From Curtobacterium pusillum (GTDB lineage: Bacteria; Actinomycetota; Actinomycetes; Actinomycetales; Microbacteriaceae): a stretch of DNA of 64,000 nt. The notes below the pieces were generated by a model. The model ran no database searches and was not told where the DNA came from. It worked only from the letters and a program-made list of their open reading frames with translations. The DNA lies in contig NZ_JABMCE010000080.1 of assembly GCF_013359865.1 (NCBI RefSeq), positions 124,001 to 188,000 of the forward strand, in the 5' to 3' direction. Positions 54,329-62,810 of this stretch are shown piece by piece; within the stretch, counting starts at the first letter, position 1; each line of letters starts with the position of its first letter. Made by a program: the position numbers and the translations under genes.

Positions 54329-55057
54329 ATGGGATTCCTCGACCGCCTGCTCGGACGTCCGGAGCGTGACCGCGACGGCGCTCCGCAGAACCAGTGGGGG
54401 CAGCCGCAGCAGCAGGGGTACCGCTACGGCCAGCAGTCGTACCACCAGCCGGCCGTCGGTGCGGCCTCGACCGATGACGAGCGAGCCGTCGAGCGCTACC
54501 GCTACCTGCTCCGCACGGCACCACCGGAGCGCATCGAGGACGTCCACGCCGAGGCCTTCGCGACGCTGACCCCCGAGCAGCGTCGGATGGTCTACGACGA
54601 GTTCACCCGGACCGCACCCGTCGGCGAGGCGCCGCGCGGCGACGACCCCCGCTCCCTCGCGCAGGCGGCGACGCGCTCCGAGATCCGGCAGCCCGGGTTC
54701 ATGGAGCGCTCGCTGGGCGGCGTCGGGAACGGCCGCGGGGGCGTCCTCGGCGGCGGGTTCGGCGGAGCCGGGCAGCGTTCCGGCCCGTCCTTCGGCAGCA
54801 TGATCGGCGCCTCGATCCTCGGCACCGTGGCCGGGTACGTGATCGGCTCGGCGATCATGAGTGCCTTCCTGCCCGACCCCGGATCGTTCGACGGCGGTAC
54901 CGACGCTGCGGGTGACGGTGGTTCGGAGGACACTGGTGCCGATCCCGGTGACGGCGGTGCATCCGACGGCGGCGGGTTCGAGAGTGCGGGCTGGGGCGAC
55001 AGCGGATCGGACTTCGGCGGTGGCTTCGGTGACTTCGGTGGCGACTTCGACGTGTGA
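54329..55057 (+). CDS. Hypothetical Gln- and Gly-rich membrane protein
   Basis: A 242-residue protein without a family I can name. Order: short basic head (GFLDRLLGRPERD), a Gln/Tyr-rich segment (residues about 22-40), a helical domain (about 50-110; ERYRYLLRTAPPERIEDVHAEAF), a Gly-rich stretch, one hydrophobic helix with GxxxG spacing (SMIGASILGTVAGYVIGSAIM, about 155-176) and an acidic Gly/Asp-rich tail ending in repeated DFGG. GAAGGAG precedes the ATG. It precedes the DrrAB-like exporter by 58 bases, possibly as an accessory. Confidence 0.75.
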   Translation: MGFLDRLLGRPERDRDGAPQNQWGQPQQQGYRYGQQSYHQPAVGAASTDDERAVERYRYLLRTAPPERIEDVHAEAFATLTPEQRRMVYDEFTRTAPVGEAPRGDDPRSLAQAATRSEIRQPGFMERSLGGVGNGRGGVLGGGFGGAGQRSGPSFGSMIGASILGTVAGYVIGSAIMSAFLPDPGSFDGGTDAAGDGGSEDTGADPGDGGASDGGGFESAGWGDSGSDFGGGFGDFGGDFDV

Positions 55058-55115
55058 GTAGCGATGTCGCTCCCACCGACCTACTGATATTCTCCATGTT
55101 CGACAAGGGAGCGAC

Positions 55116-56150
55116 ATGGCCATCATCGAAGCCTCCGGGCTGACCAAGACCTACCGGTCCGGATCGGGCCCCGTGCACGCCCTCGCGGGGCTCGACCTCT
55201 CGGTCCCGCAGGGCACGGTGAAGGCTCTGCTCGGGCCGAACGGTGCGGGCAAGACCACGACCGTGAAGGTGCTCACCACCCTCATCACGCCCGACACGGG
55301 CACCGCGACGATCGACGGCATCGACGTCATCGCCGACCCCCAGGCGACCCGTCGGTCGATCGGCGTGTCCGGGCAGTACGCCGCGGTCGACGAGAACCTC
55401 ACGGGGTTCGAGAACCTCGAGATGATCGGGCGGCTGTACCACCTCGGTCGGCGCACGGCACGGGAACGCGCTCGCGAACTGATCGACGTCTTCGACCTGT
55501 CCGAGGCCGGCGACCGCCCCGTGAAGGGGTTCTCCGGCGGTATGCGGCGGCGGATCGACCTCGCGGGTGCGCTCGTGATGAACCCGCGCGTGCTGTTCCT
55601 CGACGAACCCACGACCGGGCTCGACCCACGCAGCCGCCTGGCGCTCTGGGGCATCATCGAGGGGCTCGTGTCCGACGGCACCACGGTGCTGCTCACCACG
55701 CAGTACCTCGAGGAAGCCGACCAGCTCGCCGACGACATCGCGGTGATCGACGGCGGCACGGTCATCGCCGAGGGGACGTCCGACCAGCTCAAGGCCCAGG
55801 TCGGCGGCCACCGCGTCGTGGTGACCCTCGTCGACCAGGCGGACGGCGACGCCGTGACGACCGTCCTCCGCCGCTACGGCGTCGGCGAGGTCGAGGCCTC
55901 GGGCGACGGCCGCACGCACGCCATCGCGGTCGAGGCCGGACCCTCGGCGCTCCAGCGGGTGCTCGCCGACCTGGGTGAAGCGGGCATCGAGCTGCACGAC
56001 GCCGGCATGCGTCGCCCGACGCTCGACGACGTGTTCCTCCGGCTCACCGGGCACGCCGCGACCGACGAGGACACGGACGCCGCCGACCCGGCCGCGAGTT
56101 CGAAGCGCGGTGCCGACACGAAGGACAAGCAGAAGGAGACGGCACGATGA
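55116..56150 (+). CDS. DrrA-like ABC exporter ATPase
   Basis: A 344-residue ATPase of the daunorubicin-resistance type. Walker A GPNGAGKTTT, signature FSGGMRRRIDLA and Walker B VLFLDEPTTGLDP are intact, and the DrrA-specific C-terminal domain with a GMRRPTLDDVFLRLTG motif is present. AAGGGAG precedes the ATG; a -10-like TATTCT lies about 30 bases upstream. The stop overlaps the permease ATG. It would power export of a hydrophobic compound or lipid. Confidence 0.93.
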   Translation: MAIIEASGLTKTYRSGSGPVHALAGLDLSVPQGTVKALLGPNGAGKTTTVKVLTTLITPDTGTATIDGIDVIADPQATRRSIGVSGQYAAVDENLTGFENLEMIGRLYHLGRRTARERARELIDVFDLSEAGDRPVKGFSGGMRRRIDLAGALVMNPRVLFLDEPTTGLDPRSRLALWGIIEGLVSDGTTVLLTTQYLEEADQLADDIAVIDGGTVIAEGTSDQLKAQVGGHRVVVTLVDQADGDAVTTVLRRYGVGEVEASGDGRTHAIAVEAGPSALQRVLADLGEAGIELHDAGMRRPTLDDVFLRLTGHAATDEDTDAADPAASSKRGADTKDKQKETAR

Positions 56151-56995
56151 CCGCCACCACCACCGCGCTCGGACGGCAGCTGCCCGTCGTCGTCACCTCG
56201 CCCGCCGCGGTCTGGTTCGAGGACGGCTGGACCGTCACGAAGCGGAACCTCATCAAGATCAAGCGCTCGCCGGACATGCTCGTGTTCGCCGTCCTGCAGC
56301 CGATCATGTTCGTGCTGCTGTTCAGCCAGGTCTACGGCGGCGCGATCCAGGTGCAGGGCACGGACTACACGCAGTTCCTGATGGCGGGCATCTTCGCCCA
56401 GACCGTCGTGTTCGGGGCGACGTTCTCCGGCTCGGCGATGGCGCAGGACCTCAAGGAAGGACTGATCGACCGGTTCCGCACGCTGCCGATGTCGGCATCC
56501 GCGGTACTCGTCGGCCGGACGAACTCCGACCTGGTGCTCAACGCCATCTCGATGACGATCATGATGCTCACCGGGCTCGTGGTCGGGTGGCGGGTGAACT
56601 CGTCGCCGCTCGAGTTCCTCGCCGGCATCGGGCTGCTGCTGCTCTTCAGCTACTCGTTCAGCTGGGTGATGGCGCTGCTCGGCATGAGCGTGAAGACGCC
56701 CGAGGTGATCAACAACGCCTCGTTCATGATCCTGTTCCCGCTGACGTTCATCTCGAACGCGTTCGTGCCGAGCGAGACGCTGCCGCTGGTGCTGCGGGTG
56801 TTCGCGGAGTGGAACCCGGTGTCGTCGCTCGTGCAGGCCGCACGAGAGCTGTTCGGCAACGTCGGGTCCGCGCCGGTCCCGGACATCTGGACGATGCAGC
56901 ACCCCGTCCTGACGGTGCTGATCGGCATCGGGGTGATGCTCGTGGTCTTCGTGCCGTGGGCGGTCAACAAGTACACCCGGATCAGCGCGAAGTAG
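56147..56995 (+). CDS. DrrB-like ABC-2 exporter permease
   Basis: A 282-residue ABC-2 permease with six helices. LIKIKRSPDMLVFAVLQPIMFVLLF is the first helix entry (key part KRSPDMLVF); AQDLKEGLIDRFRTLPMS is the conserved cytoplasmic signature. ATGA overlap with the ATPase gene. Substrate unknown; drug, lipid or polyketide export are options. Confidence 0.93.
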   Translation: MTATTTALGRQLPVVVTSPAAVWFEDGWTVTKRNLIKIKRSPDMLVFAVLQPIMFVLLFSQVYGGAIQVQGTDYTQFLMAGIFAQTVVFGATFSGSAMAQDLKEGLIDRFRTLPMSASAVLVGRTNSDLVLNAISMTIMMLTGLVVGWRVNSSPLEFLAGIGLLLLFSYSFSWVMALLGMSVKTPEVINNASFMILFPLTFISNAFVPSETLPLVLRVFAEWNPVSSLVQAARELFGNVGSAPVPDIWTMQHPVLTVLIGIGVMLVVFVPWAVNKYTRISAK

Positions 56996-57045
56996 GCGAG
57001 CCGCGCGCCTGTTCGCCCGTTCGCCGAGTCGTCGGCTCGCCTACT
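56991..57045. terminator. Bidirectional terminator between the exporter and acyl-CoA ligase genes
   Basis: AGTAGGCGAGCCG (56991-57003) is the exact complement of 57033-57045. It overlaps both converging stop codons, each TAG lying in one arm, so one element ends both transcripts. Confidence 0.7.
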
Positions 57046-58726
57046 CGCCGAGGATCCGGTCCCGCACCTTCCGTCGCAGCACCTTCCCGATCATCGACCG
57101 GGGCAGGTCCTCGACCACGACGATCCGACGTGGCACCTTGTAGGCCGCAAGGTGTTCGCGCGACCAGGCGCGCAGGGCCTCGGCATCGAAGGCCTTCGGG
57201 TCCTTCGGCACCACCGCGGCGACGACCTGCTCGTTGCCGCCCTGCGTGATGCCGACGACCGCGACCTCCTTGACGCTGGGGTGCTTGAGGAGAGCGTCCT
57301 CGACCTCCGTGGGGGAGACGTTGAAGCCGCCGGTGATGATGAGCTCCTTGAGGCGGTCCACGATCCGGACGTACCCGTCCGCACCGATCGTCACGACGTC
57401 CCCGGTCCGGAACCAGCCGTCGGGGGTGAAGACCTCGTCGGTCGCCTCGGCCTTGCCCCAGTACCCGCGGAACACCTGCGGCCCGCGGACCTGCAGCTCG
57501 CCGGACTCGTCGGTGCCGAGGACCTTCGTCGGGTCGTCCGGGTCGGCCACGCGGGCCTCGGTGGAGGGGAAGGGCAGCCCGATGGAGCCCAGACGGCGGT
57601 CGTCCGACACCGGGTTCGCCATGATGACCGGGGAGCATTCGGAGAGACCGTAGCCCTCGACGAGGTACCCGCCGGTCCGCTCCTCCCACGGTTCGACGAC
57701 GTCCTTCGACAGGGCCATCGCACCCGAGATCCCGATCGCGATGCCCTTGAGCGAGACCATCGCGGAGTCCGCCGCGTGCTGCAGCCGTGCGTAGATCGGC
57801 GGCACGGCGGGCAGGAACGTCGGCGGGTGCTTCTTCACCGCCGCGAGCACGAGCGCCGGGTCGAACGTCGGGAAGAGCACCAGCCGCGAGGCCATGCTCA
57901 TCGCGAAGGTCAGGCAGAGCGTCAACCCGTAGGCGTGGAACATCGGCAGGACCGCGTACACGACGCTGCCGTCCCCCGGCTGGATCTGCGGCACCCAGGC
58001 CCGGGACTGCGCCGCGTTCGCGATGAGGTTCCGGTGCGTGAGGACGGCGCCCTTCGGGACACCGGTCGTGCCGGAGGTGTACTGGATCAGCGCGACGTCG
58101 TCGGTGCCGGGGCGAGGGTGCCGCTTCGAGATCCTGCGATTCGAGACGAGGTCGTCCCACTTCGTGGTGCCATGGACCGTCGTCGTCAGCTTCGCGCGGG
58201 ACTCGCGCGCCTTGGCGACCGGCAGCGCCAGCGCGAGTCGGGTGCCGCGCGGCATCGCGCGGGTGAGGTCCACCGAGACGATCGCGTCGAGCTCCACGTC
58301 GGCGGGGAAGTCCTGCAGCGTCGCGACGGACTTGTCCCACGCGATCGCGACCTTCGCGCCGTGGTCCTCGAACTGGTGGCGGAGCTCGCGCGGCGTGTAC
58401 AGCGGATTGTGCTCGACGACGACCGCGCCGAGGCGGAGCACCGCGTAGAACGCCACGATGTGCTGCGGGCAGTTCGGCAGGACGATCGCCACGCGGTCGC
58501 CCGCGCCCACCCCGAGCTTGCGGAGACCGTTCGCCGCGCGGAGGATCTGCTCCTCGAGCTCGACGTACGTCGTGGTCCGCTTGAAGAACTCGAGCGCGAC
58601 CTTCTTCGGGAAGCGCCTGGCGGACTCCTCCACGATGTCGTACAGGGATCCGGTCGGCTCGTCGATGTCGTGCGGGACCCCCGGGGCGTAGGAGGCAAGC
58701 CAGGGACGAGGCGTGTCGATGCTCAC
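57041..58726 (-). CDS. Long-chain fatty acid-CoA ligase
   Basis: A 561-residue ANL-superfamily enzyme that adenylates a fatty acid and transfers it to CoA. YTSGTTGVPKGA is the P-loop, YGLSECSP the A5 region, GWFRTGDVV holds the Asp for ATP ribose and GKVLRRKVRD at the end has the catalytic Lys. The GTG start has TAGGTT seven bases upstream. It probably feeds beta-oxidation or lipid building; chain length cannot be told. Confidence 0.93.
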   Translation of the reverse strand: MSIDTPRPWLASYAPGVPHDIDEPTGSLYDIVEESARRFPKKVALEFFKRTTTYVELEEQILRAANGLRKLGVGAGDRVAIVLPNCPQHIVAFYAVLRLGAVVVEHNPLYTPRELRHQFEDHGAKVAIAWDKSVATLQDFPADVELDAIVSVDLTRAMPRGTRLALALPVAKARESRAKLTTTVHGTTKWDDLVSNRRISKRHPRPGTDDVALIQYTSGTTGVPKGAVLTHRNLIANAAQSRAWVPQIQPGDGSVVYAVLPMFHAYGLTLCLTFAMSMASRLVLFPTFDPALVLAAVKKHPPTFLPAVPPIYARLQHAADSAMVSLKGIAIGISGAMALSKDVVEPWEERTGGYLVEGYGLSECSPVIMANPVSDDRRLGSIGLPFPSTEARVADPDDPTKVLGTDESGELQVRGPQVFRGYWGKAEATDEVFTPDGWFRTGDVVTIGADGYVRIVDRLKELIITGGFNVSPTEVEDALLKHPSVKEVAVVGITQGGNEQVVAAVVPKDPKAFDAEALRAWSREHLAAYKVPRRIVVVEDLPRSMIGKVLRRKVRDRILGE

Positions 58727-58733
58727 GCCGACC

Positions 58734-58739
58734 AACCTA
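58734..58739 (-). promoter_or_regulatory. -10 hexamer TAGGTT, leaderless start of the acyl-CoA ligase
   Basis: It ends seven bases before the GTG at 58726. Confidence 0.5.
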
Positions 58740-58798
58740 GCGGGACGCCCTGGGGCCGCTGGGAGCGGGTTGTCAGGGGCAGGACGGACGATGACGGC

Positions 58799-59731
58799 AT
58801 GCCCTCGGTCGCCGACGCCTTCCGGTCCCGCCTCAACGACACGTTCACCGGTGGCGCCACGGAGCGCCCAGCCTGGATCGACGAGCTCGAACAGGGCACC
58901 GACGCCGGCTTCTTCGGCCCCGGATCCGCGACCTGGACGGTGCACGGCGGGAAGCAGACGATCCTCGCCGGCGTCCGGGCGCTCCTCGTACAGGCGCTGC
59001 ACCCGGGGGCGCTCGCCGGCGTCGCGGACCACTCCCGCTACCGTGAGGACCCCTTCGGTCGCCTCGCCGGCACCATCCGCTGGATCTACACGGTCTCGCA
59101 CGGGGACACCGCCGCCGCCGAGTCCGCGAGCGCCTGGGTCCGGACGCTCCACGAGCGGGTCCGCGGCGAGTACGTCGACGGGCACGGGGTCACCAGGGCG
59201 TACGCCGCGAACGACCCCGACCTCGCCCGGTGGGTGCACCTCGCGTTCACCGATGCGTTCCTCCGGAGTGCGCAACTCTGGGGAGACCCGATCCCCGGCG
59301 GCGCCGACGCCTACGTCCGCGAGTGGGCGATCGCCGGCCGACTGATGGGTGTGGAGGACGCGCCCGAGTCCGACGCCGAGCTCCGCGAGCAGATGAACGG
59401 GTACCTCGACCGGGGCGAACTCGCGGTGACCGCGCGCACGAGGGACGTCGTCCGGTTCATCAAGGACCCGCCGCTCGCCCGTCTGCTGCGCCCCGGGTAC
59501 CGCGCGCTGTTCGACGGAGCGGTCGTCTCGCTCGACCCGCGGCACCGCTCGATGCTCGAACTGCGGACGCCGGGGATCGGCCCGGTCGGGTTCCCGGTGC
59601 GTCGGACGGCGGGCGTCGTCCTCGACGGCATCGGTGCCGTGCTCGGTCACCGGCCCGGGACGGAGCGCGCGGCGCTCGTCCGCATCGCCCGGCTGGAACG
59701 CGCGGCAGGCGGGGGCGACGCCACCGGTTGA
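58799..59731 (+). CDS. Oxygenase MpaB-like family protein (DUF2236)
   Basis: A 310-residue helical protein of the ER-bound oxygenase MpaB / latex-clearing-protein superfamily. RALLVQALHPGALAGVADHSRYREDPFGRL and IYTVSHGD carry the histidines and arginine expected to hold haem (key part LHPGALAGVADHS); HLAFTDAFLRS adds another conserved His. In this family the haem iron attacks unsaturated hydrocarbons, but the substrate is unknown. It is divergent from the acyl-CoA ligase gene by 72 bases, hinting at lipid metabolism. The stop overlaps a palindrome. Confidence 0.85.
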   Translation: MPSVADAFRSRLNDTFTGGATERPAWIDELEQGTDAGFFGPGSATWTVHGGKQTILAGVRALLVQALHPGALAGVADHSRYREDPFGRLAGTIRWIYTVSHGDTAAAESASAWVRTLHERVRGEYVDGHGVTRAYAANDPDLARWVHLAFTDAFLRSAQLWGDPIPGGADAYVREWAIAGRLMGVEDAPESDAELREQMNGYLDRGELAVTARTRDVVRFIKDPPLARLLRPGYRALFDGAVVSLDPRHRSMLELRTPGIGPVGFPVRRTAGVVLDGIGAVLGHRPGTERAALVRIARLERAAGGGDATG

Positions 59732-59779
59732 CGGACTGGAGGTGGGCCCCGCCAGCCGGTGCCGCGCCTCCAGTCCGTC
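59730..59779. repeat. GGAGGC-family inverted repeat, probable bidirectional terminator
   Basis: Arms GACGGACTGGAGG (59730-59742) and its complement (59767-59779). It begins within the stop codon of the MpaB-like gene and ends 11 bases before the convergent aldo/keto reductase stop. Confidence 0.72.
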
Positions 59780-59790
59780 TGCCGGGCGCG

Positions 59791-60813
59791 TCAGAAACCG
59801 GACGGCACCCGGGGCGTGTACGCGGACTCGAGTCGCGTGACCTCGTCATCCGTGAGCGTGATCGACGACGCGGCCACCGCATCGTCGATGTGGTGCTCCT
59901 TCGTCGCGCCGACGATGGGGGCGCTGACCGCGGGCTTGCTCATGACCCAGGCGAGGGCGATCTGGGCCGCGCTCGCGTCGTGCGCCTCGGCGACCTCGTG
60001 GACGGCACCGACGATCGCGCGGTTCGCGTCCTCGTCCTGACGGTAGAGCGTCTTGCCGAACTCGTCGCTGTCGGCGCGCGAGCCGGAGCCGGCGGCCTCC
60101 CAGGGGCGCGTGAGCTTGCCACGGGCGAGGGGGCTCCAGGGGATGACCCCGACGCCGGTGTGGGCGCAGAACGGGTGCATCTCGCGCTCCTCCTCGCGTT
60201 CGAGGAGGTTGTACTGGTCCTGCATGCTGACGAACTTCGTCCACCCGTGCAGCTCGGCGACGTGCTGCATCTCGGCGAACTGCCACGCCCACATGCTGCT
60301 CGCGCCGATGTAGCGGGCCTTGCCCGCCCTGACGATGTCGTGCAGCGCCTCCATCGTCTCCTCCACCGGGGTGAGCGGGTCGAACCGGTGGATCTGGTAC
60401 AGGTCGACGTAGTCCGTGCCGAGGCGGGTCAACGACGCGTCGATCTCGTGCATGATCGCCACGCGGGACAGTCCGGCACCGTTCGGGCCCGGGCGCATGC
60501 GGCCGTTCACCTTCGTGAAGACCTGCACGTCCTCGCGCGGGGCCAGCTCCTTGAGGAGGGTGCCGGTGATCTCCTCGCTGCTCCCGGCGGAGTACACGTT
60601 CGCGGTGTCGAACGTCGTGATGCCGCTGTCGAACGCCCGGCGGACGAAGGGGCGTGCCTCGTCGATGCCGACGCTCCACGGGTGGGCGCCGCGGTCGGGG
60701 TCGCCGTAGGACATCATGCCGAGCACCACGCTGCTGATCTCGAGGCCGGTGGCGCCGAGGCGGGTGGTGGTCGTTCGGGCTGATTCGTTCTCGCCGTTGC
60801 CGTCTTCGGTCAT
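59791..60813 (-). CDS. Aldo/keto reductase
   Basis: A 340-residue TIM-barrel NADPH reductase. The tetrad is present: Asp in FDTANVY, its Tyr, Lys in VFTKVNGR and His in YQIHRFDP. WSPLARGKL and VGATKEHHIDDAV bind the cofactor. It resembles YajO/Tas-type enzymes acting on small aldehydes. Its ATG overlaps the stop of the upstream TIGR03086 gene (ATGA), so both are translated together. Confidence 0.92.
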   Translation of the reverse strand: MTEDGNGENESARTTTTRLGATGLEISSVVLGMMSYGDPDRGAHPWSVGIDEARPFVRRAFDSGITTFDTANVYSAGSSEEITGTLLKELAPREDVQVFTKVNGRMRPGPNGAGLSRVAIMHEIDASLTRLGTDYVDLYQIHRFDPLTPVEETMEALHDIVRAGKARYIGASSMWAWQFAEMQHVAELHGWTKFVSMQDQYNLLEREEEREMHPFCAHTGVGVIPWSPLARGKLTRPWEAAGSGSRADSDEFGKTLYRQDEDANRAIVGAVHEVAEAHDASAAQIALAWVMSKPAVSAPIVGATKEHHIDDAVAASSITLTDDEVTRLESAYTPRVPSGF

Positions 60814-61376
60814 GCTGACACTCTGGCATCGCGGCCTGTGATCGCGAGGAGGCGGACCTGGAGCGGTGCGTCCTCGCCGACCTCGACCGGGGCGGCGTAC
60901 AGCCCGGTCACGGCGAGGTCCTCGATCTTCGGCTCGAAGTACTCCCAAACGGCCCGGACGAGCTCGTCCGGCAGGGACTCGTCGCTGCCGGTCGCCCGAG
61001 CGAGGTCCCACGTGTGGATCGTGATGTCGCTCGTCTGCTCGGTGAGGTACTCCCCGGCGGGGACCACGTCGGTGCTGAGGTGCACCGGGACGTCAGCGGG
61101 CGTTTTCTGCCACGCCTCCGTCGCCCGGGACGCGAATTTCGCCCACTCGGCGGCGAGGTCCGGGCCGATCTCCTCGAGGTCAGCCTCGGCCTGGGCGTAG
61201 TCGCACCCCGTGAGGAGCTTCGGGATCCAGCGCTGCTCGTCGACGACGTGCCGCACGAGGTCCCGGGTCGTCCACTCCGAGTCGGGAGTGGAGGCGTCCC
61301 AGTCCGTCACGGCGGCGACGCGGCGGCCGAACTCGGCTGCCGCGAGGGCCTGCAGCGCGATCCAGTCGGTGGCCAT
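60810..61376 (-). CDS. TIGR03086 family metal-binding protein (DinB/mycothiol-related fold)
   Basis: A 188-residue four-helix protein of the DinB / maleylpyruvate-isomerase N-terminal group. RDLVRHVVDEQRWIP and DITIHTWDLARATG carry the three histidines of the metal site. In actinobacteria such proteins often act as mycothiol- or thiol-dependent transferases, but no partner is named here. AGGAGCACC precedes the ATG. The stop overlaps the aldo/keto reductase start. Confidence 0.87.
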   Translation of the reverse strand: MATDWIALQALAAAEFGRRVAAVTDWDASTPDSEWTTRDLVRHVVDEQRWIPKLLTGCDYAQAEADLEEIGPDLAAEWAKFASRATEAWQKTPADVPVHLSTDVVPAGEYLTEQTSDITIHTWDLARATGSDESLPDELVRAVWEYFEPKIEDLAVTGLYAAPVEVGEDAPLQVRLLAITGRDARVSA

Positions 61377-61556
61377 GGTGGTGCTCCTGTTCCTGGGGTT
61401 GGGCGGGGTGGGTTGCGCCGCTGATGTGTTCGAGTGGGGCGTGTTCGCGTGCAACCGGCGGGCGCGGTCCGGGATTCCCGGGTTGCGCTCGCGGCTGCGT
61501 GTGCTCGTGGTGCGGTCTCACGCTACTGCCGGGCCCGCGCTCCCGCCCGCTGACGC

Positions 61557-61934
61557 CGAGCGGGAGGAATACGCGCCCGTTTGCTCGCGGGGGTGGCGTA
61601 TTTCGCCCGCTCGTGTGCTCGCCCGCCTGCGCGCTCTCGTGGCCGCCCGCTCTCATGTCCGCCCGCGCGACCCGCGGAGGCCGAGCGGGTGGAATACGCG
61701 CCCGTTTGCACGCGTCGGCGGAGTATTTCGCCCGCTCGCTCGCTCGTCCGCTGCTGCGTCCACGCCGACCGGGCGACATGTGCACGGTCCATCCCGATCC
61801 GCGCGCATACTCAGCCCGCTCGGGGCCTGGGCGGGACCGCTGAGCGGCGGGACGAGAGTCGATCGCGTCGCTGGCGTGCGAGCGGGCGGAATCGGCCCAG
61901 TCCGGGCCGCTCGTGCGCATATTTCGCCCGCTCG
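61557..61934. repeat. Loose cluster of 57-bp palindromic repeats
   Basis: It lies in a 744-bp gap (61377-62120) without genes. Clear units: 61557-61613 (57 bp), 61682-61738 (57 bp) and 61879-61934 (56 bp); a decayed unit lies at about 61769-61822. Ends follow CGAGCGGG(A/T/C)GGAATA and TATTTCGCCCGCTCG. The DNA between units is not repeated, unlike in the 7.5-kb array. The remainder of the gap is GC-rich without signals until the terminator at 61995. Confidence 0.85.
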
Positions 61935-61994
61935 CACACGGGCTCACGAGCACTTCCGCCCGTGCCGCCGCGCCGACGTGGGCATCCCGGACAT

Positions 61995-62048
61995 GACGAA
62001 CGGCCCGACTCCGTGGGGGAGGAGCCGGGCCGTTCGTCTGGAGTGCCG
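61995..62048 (-). terminator. Terminator downstream of the YceI gene
   Basis: GACGAACGGCCCG (61995-62007) is the exact complement of 62036-62048; loop 28 bases. It lies 73 bases beyond the YceI stop on the minus strand. Confidence 0.6.
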
Positions 62049-62120
62049 CTGAGACCTGCGGACAGATGCCCTCAGGTCACGCGTCGATCGCGCACCTGCG
62101 GGTCAGGAAGCAGACGGGTG

Positions 62121-62681
62121 TCAGGCCGCCTGGAGGACGAACTGCACGTCGAGGTTGATGGTCACGTCGTTGCCGAGCGTGAAGCCACCTGCCTCGAGCG
62201 CTGCGTTCCAGTTCACGCCGAACTCGGTGCGGTCGATCTTGGTCGTCGCCTCGGCGCCGAACTTGACCTGGCCGTAGCCGTCGGTCGTGAAGCCGCCGAG
62301 CTCGGCCTTGAGGACGACCGACTTCGTGACGCCGCGGAGGGTGAGTTCGCCTGCGATGTTCAGGTCGTCGCCCTTGGCCTCGATGCTCGTCGAGCGGAAG
62401 GTCAGCTGCGGGTGCTCCTCGACGAGGAAGAAGTCGCTCGTCTTGAGGTGCTGGTCGCGCTGCTCCTGGCCCGTGTTGATCGAGGCGACGTCGATGTTCG
62501 CCTCGACGGTCGACTCGAGGGGGTTCTCGGCGGTGACCACGGTGGCGTCGAAGGTCTCGAACTTGCCCTTGACCTTGCTGATCGCGAGGTGGCGGACCGA
62601 GAACGTGACCTCCGAGTGGGTGGGGTCGATCTTCCAGGTGCCGGTCTGGTATCCGGGGATGGTCGAGGCGGTGAGCGTCAT
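62121..62681 (-). CDS. YceI family lipid-binding-like protein
   Basis: A 186-residue YceI-fold (extended lipocalin) protein: WKIDPTHSEVTFSVRHLAISKVKG, LTLRGVTKSV and DRTEFGVNW are diagnostic (key part DPTHSEVTFSVRHL). The family binds isoprenoid chains such as polyprenols or quinones. No signal peptide is seen, so it is probably cytoplasmic, as in many actinobacterial homologues. GAAGGAG precedes the ATG. Upstream lies a strong palindrome over the promoter, so expression is likely under a MarR-type regulator encoded elsewhere. Confidence 0.93.
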   Translation of the reverse strand: MTLTASTIPGYQTGTWKIDPTHSEVTFSVRHLAISKVKGKFETFDATVVTAENPLESTVEANIDVASINTGQEQRDQHLKTSDFFLVEEHPQLTFRSTSIEAKGDDLNIAGELTLRGVTKSVVLKAELGGFTTDGYGQVKFGAEATTKIDRTEFGVNWNAALEAGGFTLGNDVTINLDVQFVLQAA

Positions 62682-62774
62682 GGTGACTCCTTCGAAGCGT
62701 CTGGTCTGCGTTCCCGAGCAGGCGTCGGGCGGAAGCACTGTTCCATGCGCCTGCATCGAAGTTGATGCTAGCCC

Positions 62775-62808
62775 ATTGTGCACTCATTTGGTTGAAGCGT
62801 CAACCAAA
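62775..62808 (-). promoter_or_regulatory. Promoter and operator-like palindrome of the YceI gene
   Basis: On the minus strand, -35 TTGACG (62803-62798), 17-base spacer and -10 CACAAT (62780-62775). A perfect palindrome TTTGGTTGA-AGCG-TCAACCAAA (62787-62808) covers the -35 box and part of the spacer. The leader to the ATG is about 90 bases. The geometry suits repression by a dimeric MarR-like protein; none is encoded in the window. Confidence 0.65.
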
Positions 62809-62810
62809 GT

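Noticed and set aside
62775-62808. The YceI-upstream palindrome as a terminator
   Set aside because: It is AT-rich, has no following T-run, lies upstream of both neighbours' coding starts or in the YceI promoter, and overlaps a well-spaced -35/-10 pair, so an operator fits better.
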